Of a stretch of 64,000 nucleotides of DNA, positions 53,049 to 61,944 are shown piece by piece (positions within the stretch are counted from its first letter, which is position 1; each line of letters opens with the position of its first letter). Position numbers and translations under genes: made by a program. Source of the DNA: JBGASG01 sp046328035 (GTDB lineage: Bacteria > Cyanobacteriota > Vampirovibrionia > Obscuribacterales > Obscuribacteraceae); contig JAXLXI010000004.1 in assembly GCA_046328035.1 (NCBI GenBank), positions 186,001 through 250,000 of the forward strand, in the 5' to 3' direction. The notes beneath the pieces are model-generated. The model was not told the DNA's origin. It did no database searches and saw only the letters and a program-made list of their open reading frames with translations.

Positions 53049-53738
53049 ATGGCGACTGAAGAGCGAAGAAAAATCATGGGACTGGACGATGTGTACCAGT
53101 ACTGCCGCGAGTTAGAGGCAGATAAGGGACGTCCGGTTCTTTTCAAATTGACCCAGGCGATTCGCACCCTCGACTACGCGATTGCCGTGTCTCAGGGCGA
53201 GAGCACTGAAGGACCCAGGGTTTCGGAATTTGCCTGGTCGACCTTGCGTGACCAGCTCTACACCCGATTGATTACCTGCTTCGAGGGCTCTTACCTGGTT
53301 TACGGCGAGGGCGGTGAAACGCCTGTTGATGCCGGTGCCGAATGGCCCGAAGCGGGACGTGTCGAGTTTTACCCCGCCCGCCTCGGACGCCGCAACGACA
53401 TGTTTGCCGCCGATTTGAGCCGGCTCGACCCGACGGTCTTGATGTGCCTGCGCTGGAGCTTTGCTGATTGCCGCCTGCATCTGACGCCGGCTTCGTTTGT
53501 CACCGACTTCGATGCTTATGAAGGCAAGGACAACGAACGAGAACAAGCCACCAAACTTTTGCAAGCGCTCTATCAAGTTTGCGAGAAGGAAGCCTCCCAG
53601 GGCAAAAAGAATGCGCACCGCAAATGGTGGCAGCTCTACTGGCAAGCCAATTCCAGCCAGAACAAGACTGAGAAGCACCAGTTGCAAAAGCAAATGCTGC
53701 ATTTGCAATCTATGTGGGGACGACCGGTCACACCCTGA
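53049..53738 (+). CDS. Unrecognised soluble protein
   Basis: 229 residues, helical and acidic. Blocks such as LFKLTQAIRTLDYAIAVSQG and WRFADCRLHLTP-like LRWSFADCRLHLTP do not match a family I know; the C-terminal 60 residues (QATKLLQALYQVCEKEASQ, KKNAHRKWWQLYWQANSSQ) form a coiled helix pair. No signal peptide or TM segment. Monocistronic, convergent with the histidine kinase. Confidence 0.5.
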   Translation: MATEERRKIMGLDDVYQYCRELEADKGRPVLFKLTQAIRTLDYAIAVSQGESTEGPRVSEFAWSTLRDQLYTRLITCFEGSYLVYGEGGETPVDAGAEWPEAGRVEFYPARLGRRNDMFAADLSRLDPTVLMCLRWSFADCRLHLTPASFVTDFDAYEGKDNEREQATKLLQALYQVCEKEASQGKKNAHRKWWQLYWQANSSQNKTEKHQLQKQMLHLQSMWGRPVTP

Positions 53739-53750
53739 GAAACGGTGCCG

Positions 53751-55256
53751 CTAAACCTGACTCAAATCCGCAGACAGCATGGGAGCGGGCTGCGACTCAG
53801 CTGGAACGGTCAGGCTGAACGTGCTGCCTTCGCCCACCTCTGACACGACGTTCATCCGTCCACCGTGCGCTTCCACGATAGCCTTGCAAATTGCCAGTCC
53901 CAATCCCGTGCCGCCGCGAGAAGGTCCGACCTGCTGAAAGCGATCGAAAACAGCCACCAGCTGATCCGACTGAATACCCGGACCCTGGTCGCAGACCGAG
54001 ATCCGCACGGCATCAGAGCCATGAGCGTCGGCACTGACTGTCACTTTGCCGCCCACGGGCGAAAACTTGATGGCGTTGCCGATTAGATTGACCAGCACCT
54101 GCACCAGTCGCACTTCATCGCCGATCAAGTTCGGCAGCTCGCTATCCGCTGACGAAACCAGCACAACATTTTGCTTGTCTGCATAACCCTGGCACGATGC
54201 CAGCGCTCGCTCCAGGATCCGGCTCACCGGCACCGGTCCCACGTCCAACTGCAAATTGCCCGACTCGATTTTCTCCAGATCGAGCAATTGATTAATCAGT
54301 TCGATCAGTCTCTGCACGCTCTCTTCCGATTGCGAAATGCGCAAAGCACCGCGCTCGGACAGTTCGCCGTAAGTGCCGTTGGCAGCCAACGCCAGCGTCG
54401 TTTGCAGGCTGGTCAGAGGCGTGCGCAGGTCGTGCGAAATCATCTGGACAAACTCTTGTTTCATCTGTTCGGCGCGCTGCAAATCTCCGGCGACTTGATG
54501 AAATGTTTCATCGAGCTTAGCCAGCTCATCAGCTCCGCGCACCGGCGGGTTCAGCCTCTGACGCTTGGCCAGCCGCACGGCGTTATCGGACAGTATTTCA
54601 ATGCGCTGGGCAAAATCTTTGCTGAACACATTGAGCAGCCAGACCGTCAGCGCAATGTTGCCCAAGAGTCCGCCGAGCAAGACATTGCGGATGAACACAC
54701 GCCCCTGAGCATCCGCATCAGGGAGCGCTTCCGCCTCGCTCTTTTCGCGCTCGGTAATTTCATCGAGAGATCCCTTGAATTTGAGAAACGCTTTGCCGAA
54801 TCGCGCCCAGCCCACCGGAGTCGGAATTTCCGAATAAGGCCCGGCGTGGTCGACCACCCAGGCGCGCATGTGTCCAAGTTCGACATCCAGCTCATCACAC
54901 CCTTTGCAGAGCAAAGCCGTTTGCTGTTCGCGTCGGGCATCGCCAATCGACAGTTTCTTCAGCTTCTCGCGCGCCTTTTGCGCCTGAATGATTTTTCGAT
55001 CGAAGGCGGCAATCAACTTCTGGTCGGGCTGGACATTGCGAAAGAAAAACAGCGCCTTGCCTTCATCGAGAAGTATGCTGCCCAGTTCTGTGCAGGTGGC
55101 GGCATAATTGCGCCCGCGCTCGGCCATTTTTACGTTGCGCTCAGTTTCATTGACCACCCAAAACAGCACAGCAACGAAAGCAATCTCGAAAATAAACGGA
55201 ATCGAGATCAAGACCAGCCCCTTGCGGGTAATGTTCAGTTTGAGGTCAATGCGCAT
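53751..55256 (-). CDS. Sensor histidine kinase
   Basis: 501 residues. Two membrane helices (~13-35 and ~192-212) flank a ~155-residue extracytoplasmic, all-helical sensor of CHASE3/four-helix-bundle type, containing two Cys (LLCKGCDEL). HAMP follows (~215-265: ILSDNAVRLAKRQRLNPPV), then HisKA with phospho-His in MISHDLRTPLTSL and HATPase_c with NLIGNAIKFSPVGG (N box), CDQGPGIQSDQL (G1) and GGTGLGLAICKAIVEAHGG (G2). Divergent from the response regulator at 55400, its natural partner. Confidence 0.92.
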   Translation of the reverse strand: MRIDLKLNITRKGLVLISIPFIFEIAFVAVLFWVVNETERNVKMAERGRNYAATCTELGSILLDEGKALFFFRNVQPDQKLIAAFDRKIIQAQKAREKLKKLSIGDARREQQTALLCKGCDELDVELGHMRAWVVDHAGPYSEIPTPVGWARFGKAFLKFKGSLDEITEREKSEAEALPDADAQGRVFIRNVLLGGLLGNIALTVWLLNVFSKDFAQRIEILSDNAVRLAKRQRLNPPVRGADELAKLDETFHQVAGDLQRAEQMKQEFVQMISHDLRTPLTSLQTTLALAANGTYGELSERGALRISQSEESVQRLIELINQLLDLEKIESGNLQLDVGPVPVSRILERALASCQGYADKQNVVLVSSADSELPNLIGDEVRLVQVLVNLIGNAIKFSPVGGKVTVSADAHGSDAVRISVCDQGPGIQSDQLVAVFDRFQQVGPSRGGTGLGLAICKAIVEAHGGRMNVVSEVGEGSTFSLTVPAESQPAPMLSADLSQV

Positions 55257-55399
55257 AGCATCGGGCTCCTGCAGTTTCTTCCTACCCGCAACGGACAGAT
55301 TTCAAGCCTGTTGAGGTTTTCGGCGCCGAAGGCGAGAACCGCAGCCGGCAGTTTCAGCCCCCTTCCCATCGGGCATGAGAGCCTCAGAAAGGGAAGAAT

Positions 55400-56071
55400 A
55401 TGGCGAAAATCCTGGTGGTAGAAGATGACGAGCATCTGGCCGGCTCACTGGAAGACTGGTTGATCTCGGAGCACCACACTGTCGATGTCGTTAAGACCGG
55501 TACCGACGCCGATGACCGGCTGCGCTACTACACGTACGACCTGGTGGTGCTCGACTGGGAGTTGCCGGGCATGAACGGCGTAGACGTCTGCAAAAAGTTT
55601 CGAGCCGAAGGCGGAACCACCGTCGTGATCATGCTGACAGGCAAAGACACCGTGAGCGACAAAACCACGGGGCTCGACTCCGGAGCCGATGATTATCTGA
55701 CGAAGCCATTTCATCCCGGCGAACTTTCTGCCCGCATTCGAGCGCTTCTGCGTCGTCCTCGCGAGGTGAAGCAGACCGTTCTGGAGGTCGGTGACGTGAC
55801 TCTAGATCCGATCAACTTCAAAGTCACTCGCGACGGCAAAGATGTGGCATTGCTGCCCAAGGAGTTCGCCTTACTGGAATTTCTCATGCGGCATCCCAAC
55901 GAGGTCTTCAGCACCGAAGCTTTGCTTGACCGCGTCTGGTCCAGCGAGTCGGAAGCCTCACCAGATACGGTGCGCGTCCACATCACCAAATTGCGCAACA
56001 AAATGGACATGGACGGTAAGCCGTCGCACATCAAAACGCTGCACCGCATGGGTTATCGCTTCGAGCCCTGA
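55400..56071 (+). CDS. OmpR-family response regulator
   Basis: 223 residues, ATG after GGGAAGA. Receiver: VEDDEHL acidic pair, phospho-Asp in LVVLDWELPG, Thr in MLTGK, Lys in YLTKPFH. DNA-binding winged helix: LLPKEFALLEFLMRHPNEVF, EASPDTVRVHITKLRNKM, HRMGYRF. Divergent partner of the histidine kinase, 143 bases apart. Its 3' end overlaps the 3' end of the kinase-TPR gene by 19 bases. Nearly the same protein as the orphan regulator at 43935. Confidence 0.93.
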   Translation: MAKILVVEDDEHLAGSLEDWLISEHHTVDVVKTGTDADDRLRYYTYDLVVLDWELPGMNGVDVCKKFRAEGGTTVVIMLTGKDTVSDKTTGLDSGADDYLTKPFHPGELSARIRALLRRPREVKQTVLEVGDVTLDPINFKVTRDGKDVALLPKEFALLEFLMRHPNEVFSTEALLDRVWSSESEASPDTVRVHITKLRNKMDMDGKPSHIKTLHRMGYRFEP

Positions 56072-58449
56072 GCGTGCGCCCGTGCGTTCGCAGACAGACG
56101 CGCCGTCAACTTCTGCGCTTCATCCTGGCGGCCTTGTTTGCGATAGATAGTCACCAATTGTTGATAGGCACGATTGGTTGTCGGGTCGTCCATGCCGATA
56201 CGCTGAGCGATGTTCAACGCCCGCTTATACTGCCGCTCCGCCTGACCGAGATCACCTTTTTTCTCGTACAACTCGCCAAGACTGTAAACGGCGCTGACTG
56301 TTTCCGGATGATCCGGTCCGGCAGTTTTGGTCAATATCGCCAGCGAGTGTTCCAGCTCGGTCTGCGCATCGGACAGATCGTTTTTAGCCAGATGCGTTCG
56401 CCCCAGGTTTCCTTCCGAGCGCGCCGTATCGATGTTTTCCACACCCAGGACTTTCATACGCATTTTGTAGGCCCGCGTTTGAATCGGCAATGCATGGTCG
56501 AAGTCTTTGCGATCCGCGTAAATCAGACCGAGTACGTTAAGGCACCAGGCGATGTCTTCGGACGACTCACCATCCAGTCCGCGATATTCAGCCAGTGCCT
56601 TGCGTAAGAGCGGCTCACCTTCCTGTCCGCGTCCGATCTGGCGGTAGAACTCGGCCAGATTACGCAAGCTGCGTGCCACATCGCGATGATGGAGACCAAG
56701 AGCTTTCTCTCTGATCGAGAGCGCTTGTTTGTAGAGCTGCTCTGCCTGTTTGGTATCACCCAGCTTGCTGCTTACGTACGCAAGATTACTGAGAGTCCGC
56801 CCCATGAGCGGATCTTCCGATTTGTGGGAAGACGAGAGCAATGTCTGAGCCTGTTCGATCAGTTCCTTCGCCTTGCTGTATTGCGCTTCTTTGTAATACA
56901 ACGTCGCCTGATCGTTGAGAGTTTTGGCCAGCTCATCGACCGCTTTCTCGTCATTTTTGTCTTTTTGCAGACGCAGCGAAAGCGAGACAATCTGAGCGGC
57001 ATTGGTTTCCTTGTGTCCGTAATCCTCGTCGCCAAGCCGATGCTTGAGCGCATTCAGGCGAGTCGCCACCTTTTTCTCCGCATCAGCATTGCCCATGCGC
57101 GCATAGGTCTCGCGCAGCGCCTCCAGAGAGCGTTGCAAACGCTCATCGGCTTCCCCGAAAAACTCCGCTTGCTGAACGGCTTCCTGAAAGAATTGAGCAG
57201 CCTGCTTATAGTCATCCTCATCAAGATTTTTCTTGCCTTCGACGTAATTCTTCTCGAAGCGCTCCGCAAAGTTGGCTCCCGGCGAAGCCGTGGGCGAGTG
57301 CTCGGCCAGCGTGTGCACGCTCACATCGACATAGCGCCAGACTGCCACTAATAGAACAATCGAAAGCGCCGTTCCCACGAGCGGCCAGACAATCTCATTG
57401 CGCTTCAGCGGTCCCCCGGGGCGGCGCGGAAACAGGCGACCCAGCAGGCGTCCCGCCGAGCGCCGTCTTCCCTGTCCCTCATTAGCCAGGCGCAGCGCCG
57501 ACTTGAACTCGCCGACACTTTGATATCGACTGCCGGGATCTTTCTGGAGAGCGCGCATGACCGCCAGTTCGATAGGCTCCTGTACTTTAGGTGCGCCCTC
57601 CACTTCGGCAAAACGCGGTGGCGTTTCATTGACGTGTTTTTGCATGCACTCGAAAGCGTTACGACCAGAAAATGGCGGCCGCCCGGTCAGCGCCTCATAC
57701 ATGACACAGCCCAGTGAATAGATGTCGCTGCGGTGGTCGATATCCAGCCCGGAGCATTGTTCCGGACTCATGTAGGAGGGAGTGCCCAGAGTCTGTCCGG
57801 TCTGGGTCAGGTTGCTGATTTGCTCCGACTCCGGCGTGGTCAATTTGGCCAGTCCGAAATCCAGAATTTTGACGGTCGCCCCATCGGCAATAAACAAATT
57901 GCTGGGCTTGATGTCCCGATGGACGACACCCTTCTCATGGGCAGCCGCCAGCCCGTTCAAGGCTTGCAAAAAAATCGGGATGAGGCGCTCGACGGTGAGC
58001 GTGCCCTGAGCATGCAGGATGTCCGCCAGGCTTGTACCGTCCAGGTATTCCAGCACCAGATAGGGCTGCCCCTGGGGCAAAACACCGTAATCGAAGACGG
58101 CGGCGACATTTTGAGAAATGACCGCGCTGGCAGCCTCCGCCTCACGCTGAAAACGCAGCACTTTTTCCGGGTCCGAGGTCAGGTGCGGATGCAGCACCTT
58201 CAAGCAAACCAGACGGGTCAGCCCGACCTGTTTTGCTTTGTAGACAACGCTCCAGCCGCCGGCACCGATTTGCTCCAGCACCTCATATTTGCCGCCGACC
58301 GTCTGTCCCGCCAGGGGATCGGTCGTGATCACGGAAAGCAGGCTGCCGTCATGCGGGCAGGTGGAATGCTCCTCGGCAATAGTGAACTCGCGTTTGCACG
58401 TCGGGCAAAGGCGCCCTATGACGATCTTTCGCTGGTCGAAAACGCTCAC
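56053..58449 (-). CDS. Transmembrane Ser/Thr kinase with TPR sensor tail
   Basis: 798 residues. N-terminal zinc-ribbon-like CPTCKREFTI...CPHDG (15-35); kinase domain (~54-325) with IGAGGWSVVYKAK, Lys84 in VCLKVLHPHL, HRDIKPSN (Asp179), LDFG (Asp197), GTPSYMSPEQCSG; one membrane helix (~350-370, WPLVGTALSIVLLVAVW); then ~400 residues of TPR-12-type repeats (e.g. YKQAAQFFQEAVQQAEFFG, YSKAKELIEQAQTLL, DTKQAEQLYKQALSIREKALG, GQAERQYKRALNIAQRIG). The same ribbon-kinase-TM plan as the 13813 gene, with a different outside sensor. The TPR part should bind proteins outside the membrane. Confidence 0.9.
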   Translation of the reverse strand: MSVFDQRKIVIGRLCPTCKREFTIAEEHSTCPHDGSLLSVITTDPLAGQTVGGKYEVLEQIGAGGWSVVYKAKQVGLTRLVCLKVLHPHLTSDPEKVLRFQREAEAASAVISQNVAAVFDYGVLPQGQPYLVLEYLDGTSLADILHAQGTLTVERLIPIFLQALNGLAAAHEKGVVHRDIKPSNLFIADGATVKILDFGLAKLTTPESEQISNLTQTGQTLGTPSYMSPEQCSGLDIDHRSDIYSLGCVMYEALTGRPPFSGRNAFECMQKHVNETPPRFAEVEGAPKVQEPIELAVMRALQKDPGSRYQSVGEFKSALRLANEGQGRRRSAGRLLGRLFPRRPGGPLKRNEIVWPLVGTALSIVLLVAVWRYVDVSVHTLAEHSPTASPGANFAERFEKNYVEGKKNLDEDDYKQAAQFFQEAVQQAEFFGEADERLQRSLEALRETYARMGNADAEKKVATRLNALKHRLGDEDYGHKETNAAQIVSLSLRLQKDKNDEKAVDELAKTLNDQATLYYKEAQYSKAKELIEQAQTLLSSSHKSEDPLMGRTLSNLAYVSSKLGDTKQAEQLYKQALSIREKALGLHHRDVARSLRNLAEFYRQIGRGQEGEPLLRKALAEYRGLDGESSEDIAWCLNVLGLIYADRKDFDHALPIQTRAYKMRMKVLGVENIDTARSEGNLGRTHLAKNDLSDAQTELEHSLAILTKTAGPDHPETVSAVYSLGELYEKKGDLGQAERQYKRALNIAQRIGMDDPTTNRAYQQLVTIYRKQGRQDEAQKLTARLSANARAHAQGSKR

Positions 58450-58682
58450 TAAGTAATTAGCCCGCGCAGCTTTAGTATCCTCAGAGATCTCCTCTAATCA
58501 TAACCCCTTGCTAAGCAGTGCTCAAAGGCACGGCGGGCCGGGCTGGATAGCGTTCAAACGCGACCGGCACCAGCGCCGCACCATTTGCGGTATCAATTGC
58601 GCCCTAAAGCATGGGAGCAATTTCGTCCGCAAACGGCTTTGGATGAGCTTCCAGCAGATCTTAAAACTATTGTCAGGAGGAC

Positions 58683-58711
58683 TTGCGCAAATTGCTGTTT
58701 TGCACTAAATT
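58683..58711 (+). promoter_or_regulatory. Promoter of the candidate small RNA
   Basis: TTGCGC (58683-58688), a 17-base spacer, TAAATT (58706-58711). Start of transcription would be ~58718. Confidence 0.45.
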
Positions 58712-58717
58712 GAAATC

Positions 58718-58907
58718 AGAACCGATTCAATCACATCCATCCAAAAGTTACTTACAGACTGCATTACAGCCAATGGAGGTAGTCAGAAGTAGCATCGCTT
58801 TTGCGACTGCGCAGTAGTCACACCTATCTAATCCACCGCGCTTACGGTGGAGTCCGAGAAAGTCGGACAACAAGCTGGCCTTCCGTTCCCTACGGAAGGC
58901 CTTTTTT
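58718..58907 (+). ncRNA. Candidate structured small RNA, family unknown
   Basis: A ~190-base transcript with its own promoter and an intrinsic terminator, but no plus-strand gene. Hairpins in order: GACTGC (58758-58763) with GTAGTC (58780-58785); GCATCGC-TTTT-GCGA(C)TGC around 58792-58810; CCACCG (58833-58838)/CGGTGG (58845-58850); GTCCGA (58852-58857)/TCGGAC (58863-58868); and the terminator. It is not tmRNA, SRP RNA or RNase P by eye. Its length fits 6S RNA, but I cannot see the long closing stem 6S needs. Confidence 0.5.
58877..58907 (+). terminator. Strong intrinsic terminator
   Basis: Perfect 10-bp stem GGCCTTCCGT (58877-58886) / ACGGAAGGCC (58892-58901), loop TCCCT, then six T. The T tract is on the plus side only, so it ends a plus-strand transcript, not the lipoprotein gene that faces it. 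Confidence 0.85.
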
Positions 58908-58932
58908 CGAACCACACCACTGGTAGTGCCAG

Positions 58933-59460
58933 TTAGCGAACCAGCGTATAAGTTTCCGGCGCTTCTTTGATCGAGGCGAAAGCACCAGGCAGTTTGGCTT
59001 GCACAGGCAATCCAACCAACCGGTCGTCCATAACTTTTACTTGCTCTTCGACTTTAGCTTGTCCGTCGCGCAGAGTCAGAAGAATGACGCCTTCTTTGAG
59101 CATCCATTTGCCCTTGGTATGCGCCGGCTGGGCAGACAGACCTTCGGTGGTGATGTCGAGCACGCCTTGCGGCTCGAAGCGCACGGTGGTCACCACGCGC
59201 TCGGTTTGTTGACGAAACGTTTTGCCGACCAGCTGATCGCCGGCTGCGGCTACTTTAGCCTCAGTTGCACAGCAGCTTTTCTCAGCATCAGCATCAGCAG
59301 CGGCCCCTTCCATCTTGGCACAGCAGCTGTGTCCGCTCTGGGCGGCGCCTCCACTTGTCTGGATGACTTCGCCGGGACCGCTGCCGCGCTGCGCACAACC
59401 ACTGAGCGCGGCGGACAGGAGCAGGACCAGCAAACTCGAAGAATAGATGCGACGCGCCAT
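58933..59460 (-). CDS. Cys-rich lipoprotein
   Basis: 175 residues from ATG 59460 with GGAG upstream. A lipoprotein signal peptide with lipobox LSGC (acylated Cys ~21). The linker holds two Cys-Cys pairs, HSCCAKMEG and KSCCATEAK, which look like metal-binding sites. The C-terminal ~100 residues form a small beta domain (LVGKTFRQQTERVVTTVRFE, GKWMLKEGVILLTLRDGQ), like an META/lipocalin-type or DUF4488-like barrel. An inverted repeat sits over its promoter. A copper or other metal role is inferred from the CC pairs only. Confidence 0.65.
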   Translation of the reverse strand: MARRIYSSSLLVLLLSAALSGCAQRGSGPGEVIQTSGGAAQSGHSCCAKMEGAAADADAEKSCCATEAKVAAAGDQLVGKTFRQQTERVVTTVRFEPQGVLDITTEGLSAQPAHTKGKWMLKEGVILLTLRDGQAKVEEQVKVMDDRLVGLPVQAKLPGAFASIKEAPETYTLVR

Positions 59461-59492
59461 AACCAACTCCAGTTGAAATAGATAACCGGGCT

Positions 59493-59522
59493 ATTGTAGT
59501 ACACGCTTTGGTCGAACCAAAG
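59493..59522 (-). promoter_or_regulatory. Lipoprotein gene promoter with 7-3-7 inverted repeat
   Basis: The minus strand shows TACAAT as -10 (59498-59493). Over the -35 region lies the perfect inverted repeat CTTTGGT (59506-59512) CGA ACCAAAG (59516-59522). This spacing is typical of dimeric repressor operators. Confidence 0.45.
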
Positions 59523-59740
59523 TTTGCCCGGTGGCGGCGGCGCGGCATGCCACCATATATGATACCGCGCTCAGCCGGCGCGTTGTCACCGCAAATTAAA
59601 TCCAGCTGCAGAAAACTCGCGTAATCAAGAGAAAAATGAGATCTTTTAACCGAGCGTATTTACACCATCGACCCTGACCGGCCCAAAACCTAGACTGAAT
59701 TCGTGCCTGTACACCCCCCTACCCCGCAGTGACGCAATAA

Positions 59741-61255
59741 GTGGGCGATAGCTTTATCGAACGCGAATGGTCTGTTTTGGGCCCCGGTCTGGTCGACGGA
59801 CTGCAGGGAGCCGCTGGGCAGACCTGGCACGACCTGAACCAGGCCGGGCACAATCTCAGCGAGGATTTTTGGGGTACCAGCGCAGACTATTTGAAGAACC
59901 ACGGTGTAGACTTCCTGGCCGGCGCCCTGATCACCTTCGCCAATCCTGGAAAGAAAACCGCCGCCATGCTGACCGCCTGGTCGATGCGCGGGCTGGCGTA
60001 TTCGACAGTCGACGCCATTCAGGCCGCTGCCGATCCAGATTCCGACCTGAACGCGGCGCGCGCCCGGTATGCCGATGCCATCAGTCACGAAGGCACGGCG
60101 TTTCTCAGTTCGATGCCCATGGCCATGGCCGGCGGCATCGCGGGCCGAGGTCTAGCCGGCGGCGTCTTCGGGGACAACAAAGGAGCGGTCGATTATTTTC
60201 GCGGCGACGTCACCACGGCTCAGGTCAAAACTAATCTCCTCAACCTGCAAGACAACATCTGGGCACCGAAAAAGAAAGTTCTGGTCACCGATCTGGACGG
60301 CACCACCTTCCCGATGTTCGACTACTTAGTGCCGGCACTGAAAGAAAACATCGGTACGATCGCCACCAAGATGAATATCCCCGAGCAGGAAGTGGCCAGC
60401 GCCCTGGGCGGACAACGGGTGCATCCATGGATTCTCGAAACATCGCCTCTGGCTCGCAAGTTTCAAGGCACGCCGCTGGAGTTTCAAGAACAGATAGTTC
60501 GCCCCTTCTGGGAGACGCTCAATCGTAATCGTTCGCAGTTGCTGCATCCGTTTCCCGATGTGGCAAAAACGCTGGCGCAGGCGCGCGCCGAGGGCGTGCA
60601 AGTCGTGGCCCTGACCAATGCGCCCACTCCGCTTGCCCTGCAGCGCCTGGGCGCCACGGAACTGACGCCCCACGTAGACCGACTGTATTCGGTGCATCCG
60701 GTCGAGCCGCCGGTATCGCAGGTGGTGCACCCCAGCTCTCTCGAGTTCGGCCGCGGTCTGGTCAGAGACGAGCTCGGCGCAGTCGGCGAGACTCCCCAAC
60801 TGAGAGAATTGCCGCAAACCGCGTCCAAGCCGGACACAGGCGGCATGGATGCCATCATGCGCGAACTGGGCGTGCGCCCGAAGCAAATGCTCTTCGTCGG
60901 CGACAGCATCTGGAAAGACGGACTGGTTGGCGAAGCGCGCGGCATTCCGTTCCTCTGGGCTAAATACGGCTCACAAATAGACCCGGCGCAGAAAGCCTTT
61001 CTAGAAGGACTGGGACGTCCGGCTAACCCGCGCAGCATCGCTCGCGCACCGAATGCGGTGGCAGAAGGCACGCCACCACCGACGGTGGGGACGTTAAACA
61101 GATATGAACAACTGTTGCCGTATTTGAAACCCCATGTCGACTTCCACTCGATCGGCTATGGTCTTTGGAACAATATTGCGCGAATGCCCTCGTGGAAACC
61201 GGTAATGGCGTATCAATTAATTCCCAATCCTTGGCAATTGGGCAATGACAGCTGA
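59741..61255 (+). CDS. HAD-family hydrolase with unusual N-terminal domain
   Basis: 504 residues from GTG 59741. The first ~180 residues (LSEDFWGTSADYLKNHG, ALITFANPGKKTAAM, AQAAADPDSD-like AIQAAADPDSDL) are not a domain I know; they are hydrophobic in parts, but with no clear signal peptide. The HAD core is intact: motif I VLVTDLDGTTFP (two Asp), motif II ALTNAP (Thr), motif IV LFVGDSIWKDG (Asp, Asp). A ~150-residue cap lies between motifs I and II-IV. Probably a phosphatase or related phosphotransferase. The gene is followed directly by the alarmone hydrolase gene. Confidence 0.75.
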   Translation: MGDSFIEREWSVLGPGLVDGLQGAAGQTWHDLNQAGHNLSEDFWGTSADYLKNHGVDFLAGALITFANPGKKTAAMLTAWSMRGLAYSTVDAIQAAADPDSDLNAARARYADAISHEGTAFLSSMPMAMAGGIAGRGLAGGVFGDNKGAVDYFRGDVTTAQVKTNLLNLQDNIWAPKKKVLVTDLDGTTFPMFDYLVPALKENIGTIATKMNIPEQEVASALGGQRVHPWILETSPLARKFQGTPLEFQEQIVRPFWETLNRNRSQLLHPFPDVAKTLAQARAEGVQVVALTNAPTPLALQRLGATELTPHVDRLYSVHPVEPPVSQVVHPSSLEFGRGLVRDELGAVGETPQLRELPQTASKPDTGGMDAIMRELGVRPKQMLFVGDSIWKDGLVGEARGIPFLWAKYGSQIDPAQKAFLEGLGRPANPRSIARAPNAVAEGTPPPTVGTLNRYEQLLPYLKPHVDFHSIGYGLWNNIARMPSWKPVMAYQLIPNPWQLGNDS

Positions 61256-61264
61256 TACAATTTG

Positions 61265-61870
61265 ATGGTCCAGTCAAATACAAAAGAGGTGCGCGCGGTG
61301 GGAGTCCAAGATCCTGATGTGACGGTAATCTTTGCAGCGCTGCGTTTTGCGGCATTGAAGCACAAAGAGCAAAGGCGCAAAGATTCAAAGACACCTTACA
61401 TAAACCATCCGATCGAGGTGGCAGAACTTTTGCTGCGTGTCGGTCGAGAAACGGAAACCGAGACCGTGGTGGCAGCGCTCTTGCATGACACCATAGAAGA
61501 TACCAACACCACCGCCGAAGAAATTCAGGCGCTCTTCGGAGAGAAAGTAGCGGGACTGGTCAAAGAGTGCACCGACGACAAGTCTTTGCCCAAGGAAGTG
61601 CGCAAAGAACTGCAAGTCGAACATGCGCCCCATAAATCGGAAGCCGCCAAGAAAATCAAGCTGGCGGACAAAATCAGCAATGTCAAAGACGTGATTTTCA
61701 CGCCGCCGCCCGATTGGTCGCTGCAGCGCAAAATGGAGTACCTGACCTGGTCTGAACGCGTCGTCGAAGGACTGCGCGGCTGCAGTCCCGGACTGGAGAG
61801 CCTCTACGACAACGTCCTTGCCGAAGGCAAGAACGTCCTGAAAAGCCAGCAAGATAAGGTCGCGCGCTGA
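61265..61870 (+). CDS. MESH1-like (p)ppGpp hydrolase, HD domain only
   Basis: 201 residues from ATG 61265; GTG 61298, with AGAGG eight bases upstream, may be the true start. RelA/SpoT-type HD hydrolase motifs: RRKDSKTPYINHPIEVAELL, LLHDTIEDTNTT (HD), IKLADKISNVKD (ED-like/KxxxxDK). There is no synthetase, TGS or ACT domain, so it is a small alarmone hydrolase like MESH1. It would degrade ppGpp. Ten bases after the HAD gene, so probably one transcript. Confidence 0.85.
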   Translation: MVQSNTKEVRAVGVQDPDVTVIFAALRFAALKHKEQRRKDSKTPYINHPIEVAELLLRVGRETETETVVAALLHDTIEDTNTTAEEIQALFGEKVAGLVKECTDDKSLPKEVRKELQVEHAPHKSEAAKKIKLADKISNVKDVIFTPPPDWSLQRKMEYLTWSERVVEGLRGCSPGLESLYDNVLAEGKNVLKSQQDKVAR

Positions 61871-61944
61871 GCAAGCAAAACCCTCACAAAGAAGAGAGGC
61901 CCGGTCTGGGAACCGAGCCGCTCGACCATCCCTGTGCAAAACTC

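Larger units (their letters stand above)
58450..58932. other. Intergenic region holding a probable small RNA
   Basis: No supported CDS: a 66-codon frame at 58508-58708 has no ribosome site. The first ~230 bases hold only the kinase upstream region. From 58683 a promoter, hairpins and a strong terminator define an RNA gene, described next. Confidence 0.5.

Noticed and set aside
54171..55421. A 416-codon plus-strand frame across the histidine kinase
   Set aside because: Opposite strand of a clear kinase with all motifs; sequence composition is non-protein-like (many His/Arg/Gln).
58508..58708. Short frame before the small-RNA candidate
   Set aside because: No ribosome site, Arg-rich random composition, and it overlaps the RNA promoter.
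58718..58907. Small RNA as tmRNA, SRP RNA, RNase P or a riboswitch
   Set aside because: No CCA end or tag frame, no SRP tetraloop, no P4 core, and no downstream same-strand gene to control.
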